A DNA stretch of 64,000 nucleotides from Clavulina sp. PMI_390 (taxonomy: Eukaryota; Basidiomycota; Agaricomycetes; Cantharellales; Hydnaceae). The notes beneath the pieces were generated by a model. That model did no database searches, had not been told where the DNA came from, and was given only the letters and a program-made list of their open reading frames with translations. The stretch lies in the NCBI GenBank assembly GCA_015039315.1, contig WIDE01000016.1:336410-400409 (forward strand). The letters run 5' to 3'. The position numbers were made by a program, and so were the translations under genes. Of the stretch, positions 47,301 through 58,698 are shown piece by piece; the first letter of the stretch is position 1; the number at the start of each line of letters is the position of its first letter.

Positions 47301-48103
47301 CGGTGATGGGAAGCAAAGGGACTCACCGATACTAGCATCCTCCTCGACTGGCCAGACGACCTTTTGTGCACCATCGTATTTGCGGATCTTCTTCCAAAGA
47401 GCGCCGTTCGTAAGTCCCTCGGATGGAAGGTTTGATATAAGTAGGGTCCGAATGGCATCTGGATCGTTGATTTTGGGAGGGGCGGTAGAGGCAGTAGACT
47501 TTCGCCGCTCCGGTTTTGGCTTGCTGGTTGGTGGTTTTGATTCGGCTGGGGCGCCTTTTGTGGGCTAAAATAATGCAGTAATTCAGGTCAATTGAACACT
47601 CGCCAAAGATGAGCCTACGACTTAGCAGAAAGAACCCATACCTTCCGATCCGCCCATTTGACTCTCACAGCTCTACCATCAATTTTCATCTCCTCTCCCT
47701 TCTCTGCACCAAATCGTTCCACCACTCCCTCCGCATCCTCGCGAATCGCAAACGTAACGTACCCCACACCTTTTGAAGGGCCCTTGGCTGCAGAAGAGGC
47801 GGAGGTGGGGTCATCTCCGTGTGCAGATTTTTCATGGACGATAAAGCATGTCTTTACGGGAGCGATATCAGAGAAAGCTTCTTGGAGAGCAGCTTGGGTT
47901 GTGGAGTAGGAGAGGTTAGAGACGAAGATAGTTGCGCTGGGGTTGTGCAGGTATAGAAGAAAGCCACAACCAAGGTTTAGGGTTTCCATTAAAAGGAGAT
48001 GAGTCTAAGTAGGTGGCCACCAAAGGAAGTGGGAGACAGACCCATGATTGGCCTCTGCATCGTCATTCTGCTGGAGTTCGTCCGCTTTTCGCTTAACCCC
48101 CAT
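44315..48103 (-). CDS. NOP4: Nucleolar RRM protein for 60S biogenesis, Nop4/RBM28
   Basis: A nucleolar RNA-binding protein required for 27S pre-rRNA processing. The ATG at 48103 starts MGVKRKADELQQNDDAEA. RRM-type RNP2 strands appear five times: ATIFVSNLSYST (about 47.93 kb), RTLLISNLPSEGLTN (47.44), RVIVRNIPWGVTEDDLRAVF (47.06-46.94), TLFVRNVPFEATDDDLKTLF (46.28) and RLSVRNLPLWVSERGLKRLA (45.42). RNP1-like strands include GVGYVTF, RGFAFVWF, GTGFVSFWD and GYGFIEM. A Glu/Asp/Ser tract (about 46.5-46.3 kb) separates the third and fourth. The C-terminus is basic (SKIGGLIGKKRKARKLAGRK), a nucleolar-type signal. Yeast Nop4 has four RRMs; the second unit here may be a degenerate extra. It is divergent from HEM4, with 148 bp between starts. 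Confidence 0.9.
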
Positions 48104-48251
48104 ATTATAGGGCGTCGATCCGTATTAAATTAAAGCTTCCAAGTTTTGAAGCAAGCAGGTAGATGCCAAGAAAGCCAGATGTTGAGAAAAGCTTTTGGCC
48201 AAAATTTTGCTCGAGGAGCCACTTTGGTCCTGTTTGAACCGATTCACACGC

Positions 48252-49977
48252 ATGTCCCGATCTAAACAACTTTCTGCTCCTCACGATCATGCCGATCAAG
48301 GCGACCTCAAGCAAACTGACTCCTCGACACTGAGCCCGCAATCATCGAAATCGCTCGTTGTGCTGTTCAAGAATAGGGAGGAAGACGCCGATGTCGATCC
48401 ATATACCTCTGCATTTGAGAAGAAAGGGCTTGGCGAGCCTATATTCGTGCCTGTACTGAAGACAGGGTCCGAAAATGAAGAACGATTGCAAAAAGTTTTA
48501 AGATCTGGCTGTGGAGATGGTGCTCCATATGGATGCGTGATCGTTACTAGCGCGCGAGCAGCTGAGATGTGGATTCGTGCGGCTATCAACCTGCATACAA
48601 CCAATGAAGGAGAGAGGTCGGGTCCTACCAGTCCTAATGGTCATGCTGGTGCGTGAGCTCTGACCATATCTCTAGCAACGGGTCTCATCTTATCATAATA
48701 TAGGGTGGGTCGACTGGAGAGCAATTCCATTCTACGTCGTGGGAGACAAAACCTCCCGCGTCCTGAAAGGAAGCCCTTCGTCTTCACTACCATCCCTACC
48801 CAAGGATTCGCCCCTGCAGCCAACCCTCTTGCTCGGAGCAGAGCAATCAGGTACAGGCGCGAAGCTCGCCGAGTTTATTCTGCAAGACTACCCTGCCCGC
48901 TTCCCTGCTTCCCCTGAAGCGTCCGCCATTGGCTCAACAGAGGCACGCTTCCAGTCGCAGCTCCCTCCACTACTATACCTGACTGGGGACAAAAATGCGG
49001 GGACCCTCCTCGCGACGCTCGCTGCTGATCCTCGCATGCATGTTCAAACCTTGCAAGTTTATCGGACGTGGTCGCGCAGCGCCGAGGAATTTGAGCAAGA
49101 GTTCAAAGATCTTGAGAAAACAGTTGATGATAGCCTTCCTGTCAACAATGCTGATGGAGGGTCGAATCGTGATATCCAGCCACAGCAGATGATGGAAAGG
49201 GTTTCGTTTGATCATGCCACTGCTCAGGGTCCACACACCGTCAGCAGCATTTCATCAGAGCTGGACTCGCTATCACTAGACTCCTCTTCTCTGGCACCCA
49301 ACACTATTGGGCGGGAAGAAGTCATCTTCGACCTCTGGTTTGCATTGTTCGCCCCATCAGCGGCTCGTGCAGTGCTGCCCATCGCAAGACGGCATTTCTC
49401 GCTCCCCCCGAACCACGTCACTCATTCCCACACCCGTCAAACTCCTGACGATGAGCACACCGATAATCGTGCACCCTTGGCTGGCAGTCCAGGAACGGAG
49501 GCGATAGCCGTCACGAACTCGGAACCCGACGCCGGGAAGCTTAATCATCCTAATCCCCATAATATTCATCAAGGGAATGCTCCCACTCCCTTTCCATCGT
49601 CCCTGTCATCCTCATCCTCATCATCACGGCCCTCGACTTCTTTCACCGCTGCGCCTTTGTCTGGATCATCATCGACAAATTCACCGCTCTCAGCGGTACC
49701 AGCATCACCACTATCGGGATCTCCCTGGCCGGAGGTGACGGTTCGAGAAAGGGTCTTCTCGCTTCCTCTCGGGGATGCCGCATCCACCCCCAATGCCGCA
49801 GGGGTGGGAGCAAGAGTGCGAGTGGCAGCGATTGGCCCAACGACAGCTGCCTTTTTGCGCTCTGATGCGGAGGATGCGGGGATTTATGTCGAGGTTGTCC
49901 CTGAAAAACCGACACCCGATTGCTTGGCGGAAAGCATATGGCAGGCATCACGGTCGAAAGAACGCGTGGGCCGTTAG
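48252..49977 (+). CDS. HEM4: Uroporphyrinogen-III synthase
   Basis: Closes and flips ring D of hydroxymethylbilane to give uroporphyrinogen III in haem synthesis, in the cytosol. The first ATG in frame is 48252. Two exons (48252-48648, 48704-49977) give 556 residues. The N-lobe is visible as SLVVLFKNREEDADVDPYTS, FVPVLKTG and CVIVTSARAAEMW. The hinge region has IPFYVVGDKTSRVLKG. The C-lobe has PPLLYLTGDKNAGTLLATLA, LQVYRTWSRS, IFDLWFALFAPSAARAVLP and RVAAIGPTTAAFLRSDAEDA. It ends VVPEKPTPDCLAESIWQA. Fungal relatives are about 250-300 residues. The excess is Ser/Pro/Asn-rich inserts, notably between FAPSAARAVLP and the VAAIGPTT strand (about 49,400-49,790). Confidence 0.9.
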
Positions 49978-50790
49978 ATGAAGAGAGCGCGACGGACTCT
50001 ACCGACTGGTTGTAATAAACTAGAGCTGTCTCTTCGTGGGAGTGTAGTAGGAGAAGGTTCCTGTGCACTGGTGTGTCTTGAGCTCCGGTGATGATGCGCC
50101 GAGCCGCGAAATCACGGGCTTTAGTTCCCAAGTCTTTTCTAGAAGACCTTCAAGAAATTTCGAGTAGATAGGGTCAGCTATGGATGCAATAAATCATCAG
50201 CTAGAAATCGCTCCACCAAGATACTTTCTCTTCGATCCGATGCTACAATACCTCAGGGGACTTTCTGAACAACGAGCATGCATTGCCCATCTCCCTTGTG
50301 CCCATCTCCTCGCCGTCTTCGAATTCCTCCGTCCCGTGCCCGGACCCTCGATCGCCCCACTGAACGTTTCGTCTAGGAATGACAAATAGTTCAAGGGAGC
50401 TCCCCGCGTTCGGCGTTCAATTTGCTGGGTCCCCGTCGTTGGCATTGCATGCTAATTAGTGAGCAGCCCGCCGGCCAGTGGCTCCATCGATCAACGAATC
50501 CAGATCGCCCTTCTTTTTCCTATTGTGCTACCAGCCTTTCATCAATTGTAAGAGTAGTATTCCCTCCGCGGCCTCTGTATCTTCAGGACGGACGGATGAC
50601 GGTATACGGGAGATGTAATGCGCGGGCCGTTTTGCGGATAACGTTGTTTTGTGGAGTTCCTCTCGTTTGTCCCAGTATACATACAAATGGCATGATCGCC
50701 CCGCCTTCCATTCCTTCTGCATTCGTAGAAGAAGGAAAAAAAAGGTACCGCGCATCATCCTTGTCAATGGGTGTTTCTACTCGCACAGTC

Positions 50791-50808
50791 ATGATCATAA
50801 TGATCATA
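50791..50808. repeat. Tandem 9-mer ATGATCATA x2, each with a palindromic core
   Basis: ATGATCATA is repeated exactly (50791-50799 and 50800-50808). Each copy holds the palindrome ATGATCAT. It lies about 1.3 kb upstream of the kinase start. A paired binding site is possible. Confidence 0.45.
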
Positions 50809-51659
50809 CCGATTGATGATGTGCATGCATTACGGTTGCCAAAGATGGGTCTTGCTCCAACTCGCTTCCCAGCAGCTGATGCTTTGCGTTTATTTTTTGT
50901 CATACCATGCGCGTCTCTCATCACGGCATTTGATGAAATGCAGGGGGAGGAGGAGTTTGCGGTCCTTGTCTGTCAGTGTCAGATCAGCCAGTTGCACATA
51001 CACATACTTACGCCGTGCTGTTCAAAGGGCCGGGCATCGAGGTGAAATAGTTGTGATTAGCAATTAGAAGTATATGTCTCTGTATATGTGATTCAGAGTG
51101 CAGGCGGAGTACTAGTGATGAGTCGTCTGTGGGAACGCAGTTTGTATATGACACGAAATAAGGAAGGGCCCGGATGCGGTATTGGGATGATGATAGATGG
51201 GAAAGGGAACGTCGGAACTGGAGTGTGGATAATGGATGAGTGTGAGAAGAGAGATGCTCGCCCTGTCAATTGACCAGCCAACCTGTGAAGTGGGACAAGG
51301 TTCTTTTTGTAACTGCGCGCTCGCTCGTGTGTGTACATTGTTCTGGAAAGAAGATTCTTCTTTTGCTTCCTTCGCGAGAGTTGGCCTTTCTAGCTCATTG
51401 TGTCCCCAGATTGTCCCGTGGGAGGGAGCATAATGGGGGATGCTTCGGCGAGGATTACGGCCAAGGCTGTTGGGAAGAGTGTATTGTTATGTGCCCGCTC
51501 GAGCGGTGTTGGATAAGGCGGCTCGAAAAGGAAACCCACGTGTGGAGTGGACGAGCAACAGCTTGTCCATAACACACAGAGGGTTGGGCGAGATTTATTT
51601 ATTTTTGAGCACGCCAATAAAAATAGAGCGAGGCATGGTGCCTTGCTGTGAACTGCATA

Positions 51660-51701
51660 CGCGTACGAATGCATGCATGTGCGCATGGACCCTCGTACGC
51701 G
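51660..51701. repeat. Inverted repeat with palindromic loop, upstream of the kinase
   Basis: CGCGTACGA (51660-51668) and TCGTACGCG (51693-51701) are exact reverse complements. The 24-nt loop itself contains the palindrome ATGCATGCAT and CATGTGCGCATG. It lies about 430 bp before the kinase ATG, in the promoter or 5' UTR. Confidence 0.5.
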
Positions 51702-52132
51702 CGTCAAAGGATGTATGCCGCGCGAGAGAGATCCAGATTCATAACTAGGTCCAGAACGATCAAATGATTTCCACCCGTATCTACATGTCCCGATGACACG
51801 ATATATGCAATGGTAGAGCAGAACGAAAAGGTGTAAAAAGGTGCTGGGTGGAGAGCCAGCGGGGGATGCCGGCAGCCGAGCGTCTTTTGGAGCGAACGTC
51901 CAACCACACACGCCCACCCACCTCCACCCAGGGGGCTTTTTAGTCCTCTTCTGCTAGACTTTTTCCTTCTGTTTATCGTTCATCAGGACTGCTCGGACAG
52001 TTAGCGACTTCTTTGGGGCTTCTTTTGGGGTCATTTTATCTCTGGTAGGGTCCAGTTGTCGGCGGCGGAACTCTTTCAGGGACCCTTTGAACTGATGATT
52101 TGATGGGTTTTTGGTTTGGGGTGTAGGGAGCG

Positions 52133-55100
52133 ATGGCAAGCCGCGAATTGCCGTACCAGCCTGCTGCAGTGGACTGGCAGCAGTATCCAAACTCTGCGTC
52201 TTCACAACCACCACTCGCGTCGTTGTCGTCGTCGCCCGCCGCGTCGCGATCGCAACAACCACAACCACCACAACAGTACCACCACCACCAACACCAAAAC
52301 CACCACCCGCAACAACAACGCGACGTGTTTGCTGATCCTACGCCGACAAACGGTGTAAACAGCTCGAGTGCAACTGGTGGTAGTGCCACCAGGACTGCCG
52401 CACAGCTCTACGCGCCCGCTACTCCTTACTCGTCGACGACCTCGCCTGCCTCACCGTCGCACTCGCAACGACCGGCGTCGGCAGCCGTCATGTACTCTTC
52501 GCCGCCACATCCATCAGCATCGTCATCATCAAGCCCAGGTCCTCCCTCCGCTGCACCATCATCAACATCGCCCAATTCGCGCAAACGCGCATCCCATTCC
52601 ATCACGACCACCACCGCCCCTCCATCCTCCGCCACCGTGCCCGCTATGCCCTCCATGCCTCCCTCCGCCTCTGCCTCGTCTCATGCCCACCACCTCGGTA
52701 GCAACAGCAACGGCCAGCAAGCGGGCATGCCCAGCGTGTACCAGCACCCTGCCGTACTCGCCTACGCTGCTGCCCACCCGCGCCGCAAGATCCCCGAGTT
52801 TGGGCCCTACCTCCTGCTGCAGACCCTCGGCGAGGGCGAATTCGGCAAGGTCAAACTAGGCCTCCATTCCGATTGGGGCGAAGAAGTCGCCGTAAAACTC
52901 ATCCGCCGCGGAAGCGTCGACAGTTCGGCACGCATGACCAAGGTCGAGCGCGAAATTGAGGTCCTTAGGGTGAGTCGTCGGTTCTCCTTGATTCTTTATT
53001 TAGTTGCTCTTCTCTCTCTCTCCCCTTTTCGCCATTTATTCTTCGCGACTCCACCTTTTGTGTGCATGTTTTGCATGGCAATCCTCGCTCGGGCTTATTC
53101 GCCGTGTGCGCCTAACAGAGAGAGAGAATGAGTTTTGGATTTTGCGTCGGATTTGGGGGTGGGTGGGGAGTGGCGCGCGTGCGTGCGTCAATTTTTGGTT
53201 CCTGGACAACGAGCAATGATCCGCTCCGACGCGACCTCTCCCCACTATTGTCCTCCGGAAGCCATCCTACGGCATTTTTATTTGCGTTCGCTCGCTTGTC
53301 GTGTTTCGTCTCGCGCGCATGTTTTTTTCTCTTCTCGTTATCATACCCGCATGCGACGCGAAAACCACCGATGAATAGCTCACTGACATGATGCCCGTGA
53401 TTCCCATTTTATGTTACGATTTGCTTCCGACTTGCAAAATTCTGGACCACCCACCCACAACAACTTTGCTTCATTTTACCAGCTCATCCGCCACCCGAAT
53501 ATCGTTCGTCTTTACGACGTGATCGAAACCGACAAATTCATCGGAATCGTCCTCGAGTACGCCTCGGGTGGCGAGCTTTTCGACCACATCCTCGCACACC
53601 GATACCTGCGCGAGCGAGACGCCTCCAAGCTCTTTGCCCAGCTCATCTCGGGTGTATGGTACTGCCACAAAAAGCAGATCGTGCATCGCGATCTCAAGCT
53701 CGAGAACTTGCTCCTCGACCGCAACCGGAATGTCATCATCACTGACTTTGGGTTCGCGAACCATTATGCGTCTAGGGAGAACGACCTGATGCAGACGAGC
53801 TGCGGTAGCCCGTGCTATGCTGCTCCTGAGCTCGTCATTTCCGAGGGCCTCTATGTCGGTAGCGCCGTGGACGTGTGGAGCTGTGGTGTCATTCTCTACG
53901 CGATGCTCGCAGGGTACTTACCCTTTGACGACGACCCCAACAACCCGGACGGCGACAACATCAACCTACTTTACAAGTACATCGTCTCAACGCCGCTGAC
54001 GTTCCCTGAGTACGTGTCGCAAGAAGCGCGTGATCTGCTTGGGATCATGCTTGTGCCCGACCCCAAGTACCGCGCGACGCTCGAGCAAGTGATGAACCAC
54101 TCGTGGCTAGGCGCGTTCAAGCCCATGTTCTCGCAGAGCGTGCGCGAGCTGGAGCATGCGGCGCATCAGCAACAGCTTGAGAAGCGCCAGCAGTACCAGC
54201 GACAGATGCGCGAGCGCGCTGCCCCCGCTACACCTTCGTCTGCTGGAGGTGCTGCGACGAGCGCGAGTCGCCATGCGAGTGCTGGGACGCCCTCGAGGAA
54301 TAGGACGACGAGCGGATACCCGACGAGTGAGCCGTTTGCGGAGGAGCGTGCGCAGGCTCAGGCTGCGCTGCAACAGCAACAGCCGATATACTCAACTGCG
54401 TCGACGTCTCCTTCGACAGGGAGAGCGCGACCCGTGACGACGAGTGTTACGCTAACTGGCCCCTCTGCGAGCGCGAGTTCACCGTCAAATGCGATGCACC
54501 ATGTACCGTCACCCATTGAGGAGGACCCCATCTCGATCAACAATGTTACGACGCCAACTGCTGCTGCTGCAAGCGCGAATGCCGCAGAGTTCCCTTTCAC
54601 TCAAGACTACTCCATGTCGTCGCCTACGGCCTCGGGCGCTACGTCGAGTCAGCTGCCTATTGGCAGTGCCGACGCACGTTCGAGAAAGGAATCGACGTCT
54701 GGTCGCTCAAGGTCTGGCACAGCGCGTCCTTCGTCAAGGCCACCCGCCGTCACTGCTACCTCGCCTGACGGTGGTGTTACTCCCAGTAGTGCGCCGCCCA
54801 TGCCGAGCTCGCCTCCTCGGTCGAGCGCGAATACGACGAGCCCGCAGACGCCCGCGACGGAGAGGAAGCGTCGCGCTGCTGCTGCGAGACACACGATCCA
54901 GCTCGAGTATGGGAGTGTGGACACTACGGGATCAGGTGTCGGGTTCGGCATCGGCCTGAGCGGTAGCCCCCAGCCCGCTCCTTCTACGACCGCGAATGCG
55001 AGCGCAAATGTAACGAGGGATGCGACGCCTCGTGCGTCGGGTGAGCGCACTCCTGTCGCGGCGACATCATCATTCCCAGCTTCCGCTCCGCCAGTTCCTT

Positions 55101-57678
55101 CGCCTACGAAGACTTCTCCTACCGCGACTGCTCCACCTATGGCAGCAGCGGGGGCGAAGAAGACTCGCCGCGATTCGGACGGGATTGATACGCTGCATTA
55201 CGACCCTTATACCAGCGAGCCTATCCCGCGCGACTTGTTCCATGAGCCGGACCCCGCTGTCGTCCGTGCGCTGTCAGAGAAGGAGAAAGTCGTCCAAGGC
55301 TTACCAACTGCTACAAGTGCCAGCACCAATGCCAATGTCAAGGCGGCAAGCACGTCGCCCAATGAGGTTCTCGCTTCGCCCACCAGCGTTACCTCCCCTA
55401 CTGCGCTCTCTCCCTCTCCGTCAGTGTCTACCGCCCCCACCAGTGCCAGCCCTGGTCCTGCTACTACGGGCAGCGCGCGTCACAGGCGAGGTGTGTCGAT
55501 GGACAAGTTTGGGCTGGGCAAAGTGCTTGGTGCTGCTGGGACGCCCGACTCACCCGCGTCGTCTGCCAATACAACCCCACCGCCCCCATCAGCTGGTTCG
55601 GCGGCCATAGCTGTTGCGCAGGCGCAGGCTCTCGCTCAGGCCACGTCTGACAAGAACCTGAACAATAGCGCCAAGACGACCCCTGCGTCCCCCGTCGCGC
55701 CTTCGTCTGCCTCGCAGACGTCGCGCAAGTCTATCACGCCGAGTGCGGCGAGCAGCACTGGTGGGTTCCTGGGGAGATTGTCGAGAAGGCAGAGCACGGC
55801 GAGCGTGCACAGCGACAAGAGCGCCGGAGGCTCGGGCACTGTGCGGGGCGCGAGTGGAGAGAAGGACTCGTTGCATCAGATGTTGCAGCAGCAGCAAGTC
55901 CAGGCGAAGATGGCCGAGGAGACGAATGGAGGAAAGAAGAGGAGAAAGACCCTGAGTATCATGATTGATCCTATGAAATCGTGCGTATTCTTTTTTTCTT
56001 CTCGATTGGTTGTGGGACGGCCCAGAGGAACGGAAGGATAGGAGTTATCCTTTAGTGTTCTTCCTGGACTATGGGGGTTACTCGCTTTTTTGAGTCATTT
56101 TGCCCCTGTTTCACCCCCCTTTTCCGAGTCAGGCAACGCGCCAGTGACTGCCTACTGGATAATAAGTGTAATAAGTGACTCATCCTCCTATTTTTTTTTT
56201 TTTTTGTTTTCTATGCAGGGCTCTACCGAAGGGCATGAGGAGAGGAACCAAGACGAACATAGACACGCCAGTTATGACCAATACACCCCCGGTTCCCAAT
56301 GTGCTCTCTCCCGTCGACCAAGCGACTACTCCTACCTTGGCTGCGCCTGTGCCCGTCCCGACCGCTCCTCGGAATCCTCCTGTCGCCTTCCCTGGTGCGC
56401 CACCAAGTCGCCAACCAAGTGTATCGACTGGCAAAGCAAAGAAGGTCATGGACTGGTTCCGCAAGAAGTCTCTCGTTCAGGAACTCGAGAACGAGGAGCC
56501 CGTTCTGGTGGATGCTCCCGACGCGCCTCAAGTTGTCGTCACCGATCCTACTTCGCCTGGCCCTGTTCGTCTGGGTCCCACTCAGCCTGCCTCTGCGAGC
56601 GCTCCGCCCTCATCATGGGGTGGACAACGCGTCGCTAGCAGCAGCGCCACCCTTCAGAACGGGAGTGCTACTGGAAGCCTGCTTTCGCCCCCGACGGCCA
56701 CACACCCTGTCCGCAGCGCGTCTACACGCGAGGGCAGCTCGCTCCCGCCGCGCGCAATCGCGACTAGCACGACTGTTGCGCCCAACTTGGTCCTCCCCAT
56801 GTCGGGCATGACCACTGGCGCCGTCCCGCCAATGATGCGTCCTCACGAGGGTGCTGTGGACCCCGCACTCGTGACGAGCGGCGCGTCTGCTGAAATGATC
56901 TTCAGGGAAGTTCTCAGGGTGCTGAAGAGCATGGGCTTGGATGTTGCGAGTGAGACGATTTGGAAGGTCAACTGTGTGCGCCCCAAGATGCGCAAGGAAG
57001 GAGGTGCGCGGCAGAGTGGGTTGGCTGCGTTTAGTATTTCAGGCCTGGGTGGCTCCAATGGGGTACGTTGTTAATCTGTTGTTGACTCAAGTCTATCGTT
57101 GCTGACTGCTGTACTTCATTTCGCTCTCTTATCGGTGTACGTTAGACGGACCGTCGTGGTCTTCCTGTGCCTCCCCAGTCGGGTTCTGGTCTCAAGGGCC
57201 TCTTCCGTCGCGGCTCCTCACAGGCACCTGTACCAGCACCATCCACGCGCTCTGCCGCTTCCATCACTGGATCTACGACGATGCACAGTCTTGAGGGAAG
57301 CGACCATCCGCCATTCACGCCCACCACACCCGAAGCCAACTCGGCTCACCAGTCGACCGACTCGGTGCATGAGGCTGGTGGGCCTGGGTCTTCGGTAGTT
57401 TCGTCTGCCATCACACCCATTGCTGTTGAACCCATCTACGGCAAGCGTAACGAAGATAAAGGAGGAGAGGTTCTATTCTCGGTCGAGCTCACCTGGATGG
57501 CGGGCTTGGCTAACACCTACCATGTGGATATTAGGAGGATGAAGGGCGAGATGAAGACGTGGCAGTTCCTGTACACGAAGGTCAAGGAGTACGTTATGAC
57601 CTTCTCGTGGAATTGCTGATCCATTGTAACTAACTGGCTCTTCGTCTCAGACGCTGCAACTTCCGAGGCGCAGCCTAG
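52133..57678 (+). CDS. KIN4-type CAMKL serine/threonine kinase with a C-terminal KA1-like domain
   Basis: A large regulatory kinase. Yeast Kin4 guards spindle position, and related fungal kinases act in polarity. Exons are 52133-52969, 53483-55980, 56219-57062, 57146-57588 and 57651-57678, totalling 1549 residues. After 220 disordered Ser/Gln/His residues comes the kinase domain: FGPYLLLQTLGEGEFGKVKL, VAVKLIRRG, HRDLKLENLLLD, TDFGFAN and the activation loop LMQTSCGSPCYAAPE, whose Thr is the usual upstream-kinase site. A very long Ser/Thr/Pro/Ala tail follows, with FLGRLSRRQSTASVHSDKS and KKVMDWFRKKS. The end carries EMIFREVLRVLKSMGLDV, then FSVELTWMAGLANTYHVDIR and KTWQFLYTKVKERCNF, which fits a KA1 membrane-binding fold. 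Intron 1 (513 nt) is unusually long and interrupts the N-lobe. Confidence 0.92.
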
Positions 57679-58698
57679 ATCCACACCACTACTGGTCTCG
57701 CACCAATGCACCGTCAAGTCGTACACGTTCGCTTCTCCATCTCCCTAATCCCAGCCCAATTATCGTATTCCATTTACTTAATTCCTCGTCTTTGTTTCAT
57801 ATGCTGCCCTCTACCCCCCTCCACTCCACCATCCACTTGTTGCCATTCTCAACCGAGTGCAACATCTTATGATCTCGATTCGTCTTTCTCCTATGCGATG
57901 GACAGCACATCTGGCATCGTTTCTGTCGTCTCCACCATCCTCCCAATGCGCACCAGCTCTTTTACGCTAGGCCATTGACGCCCCTATTCGCTTCATCCCA
58001 TTCTATCCAGTTTTATGGGTTGTAGCCATACCTATCTCTGCTCATGCTTTCCCCACTTACCTTATTTCTGCCCATGTGCACCTCGCTACTGGTCTCCTAT
58101 ACTTATTCCATGTCCATGATTCCTGTTTACTCCCCCCAACCCTTCATCGAATTTTCGCCAATTGGATGACATTTGCCCAACGATGCGCCTTCGGATTCGC
58201 AGATAGGTTTCAGCGCCCGTCGGTACCTTGGCCAATCAATCAATGAGCTCGATGTCACCGCTAATCTGGATGGATGGATCGACGAGAAACGCTGGGCTAA
58301 GTCCTCGGACCATGGAGGCTCAGTCTAATGCATTGGTTAACGCCCTCGATCGTGCCTATGTTCTCGACAAAAGAGGCAACTGCCCCACCGATTTTTCCGA
58401 CCATTTTAAGCATGCAGGCCATATCTCTACATAATAATTGCAAAAAGCATGGCCAGAATCTTACAAAATGGGGCCACGAGTGTTAGGGGGTTACCCTGTG
58501 TACCTTCACATCACCCGACGAACTGGAGGTTGCAAAGGAAAATCTTTGATACTATGTCTACCTAGGTGTTTGCGATGAGATGCTCACAGTCATTCTGATG
58601 GGACACGCAAACACTACTGCGCTACAAACATACAAAATGTACCACACAACGGAGAAAAAATGTCATCATAACCTGGTCGTTGAACAATCTAGTCATCT
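57679..58698. other. 3' region between convergent kinase and acyl-CoA synthetase genes
   Basis: About 1 kb, CT-rich just after the kinase stop. Frames are short and featureless. Presumably the 3' UTRs; nothing else is visible. Confidence 0.5.

Larger units (their letters stand above)
49978..52132. other. 2.15 kb region between HEM4 and the KIN4-type kinase
   Basis: No protein-coding gene is supportable. Several 100-200 codon frames exist on both strands without family features. The end nearest the kinase is probably a long 5' leader or promoter. Structured pieces are listed separately: a tandem ATGATCATA pair and a 9-bp inverted repeat. GTCTTTTCTAGAAGAC (50132-50147) forms a small dyad about 160 bp after the HEM4 stop. 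Confidence 0.45.

Noticed and set aside
48195..48251. Earlier start for uroporphyrinogen-III synthase
   Set aside because: The codon at 48195 is TTG; the first ATG is 48252.
49600..49640. TCATCC/TCATCA simple repeats
   Set aside because: These encode the Ser-rich insert of uroporphyrinogen-III synthase and are ordinary low-complexity coding sequence.
56190..56218. Long T-run
   Set aside because: It is the polypyrimidine tract before the 3' splice site of a kinase intron.
52426..57339. Many long frames on the opposite strand and in other frames of the kinase gene
   Set aside because: They are shadows of the low-complexity kinase coding sequence; the kinase frame has clear catalytic motifs.
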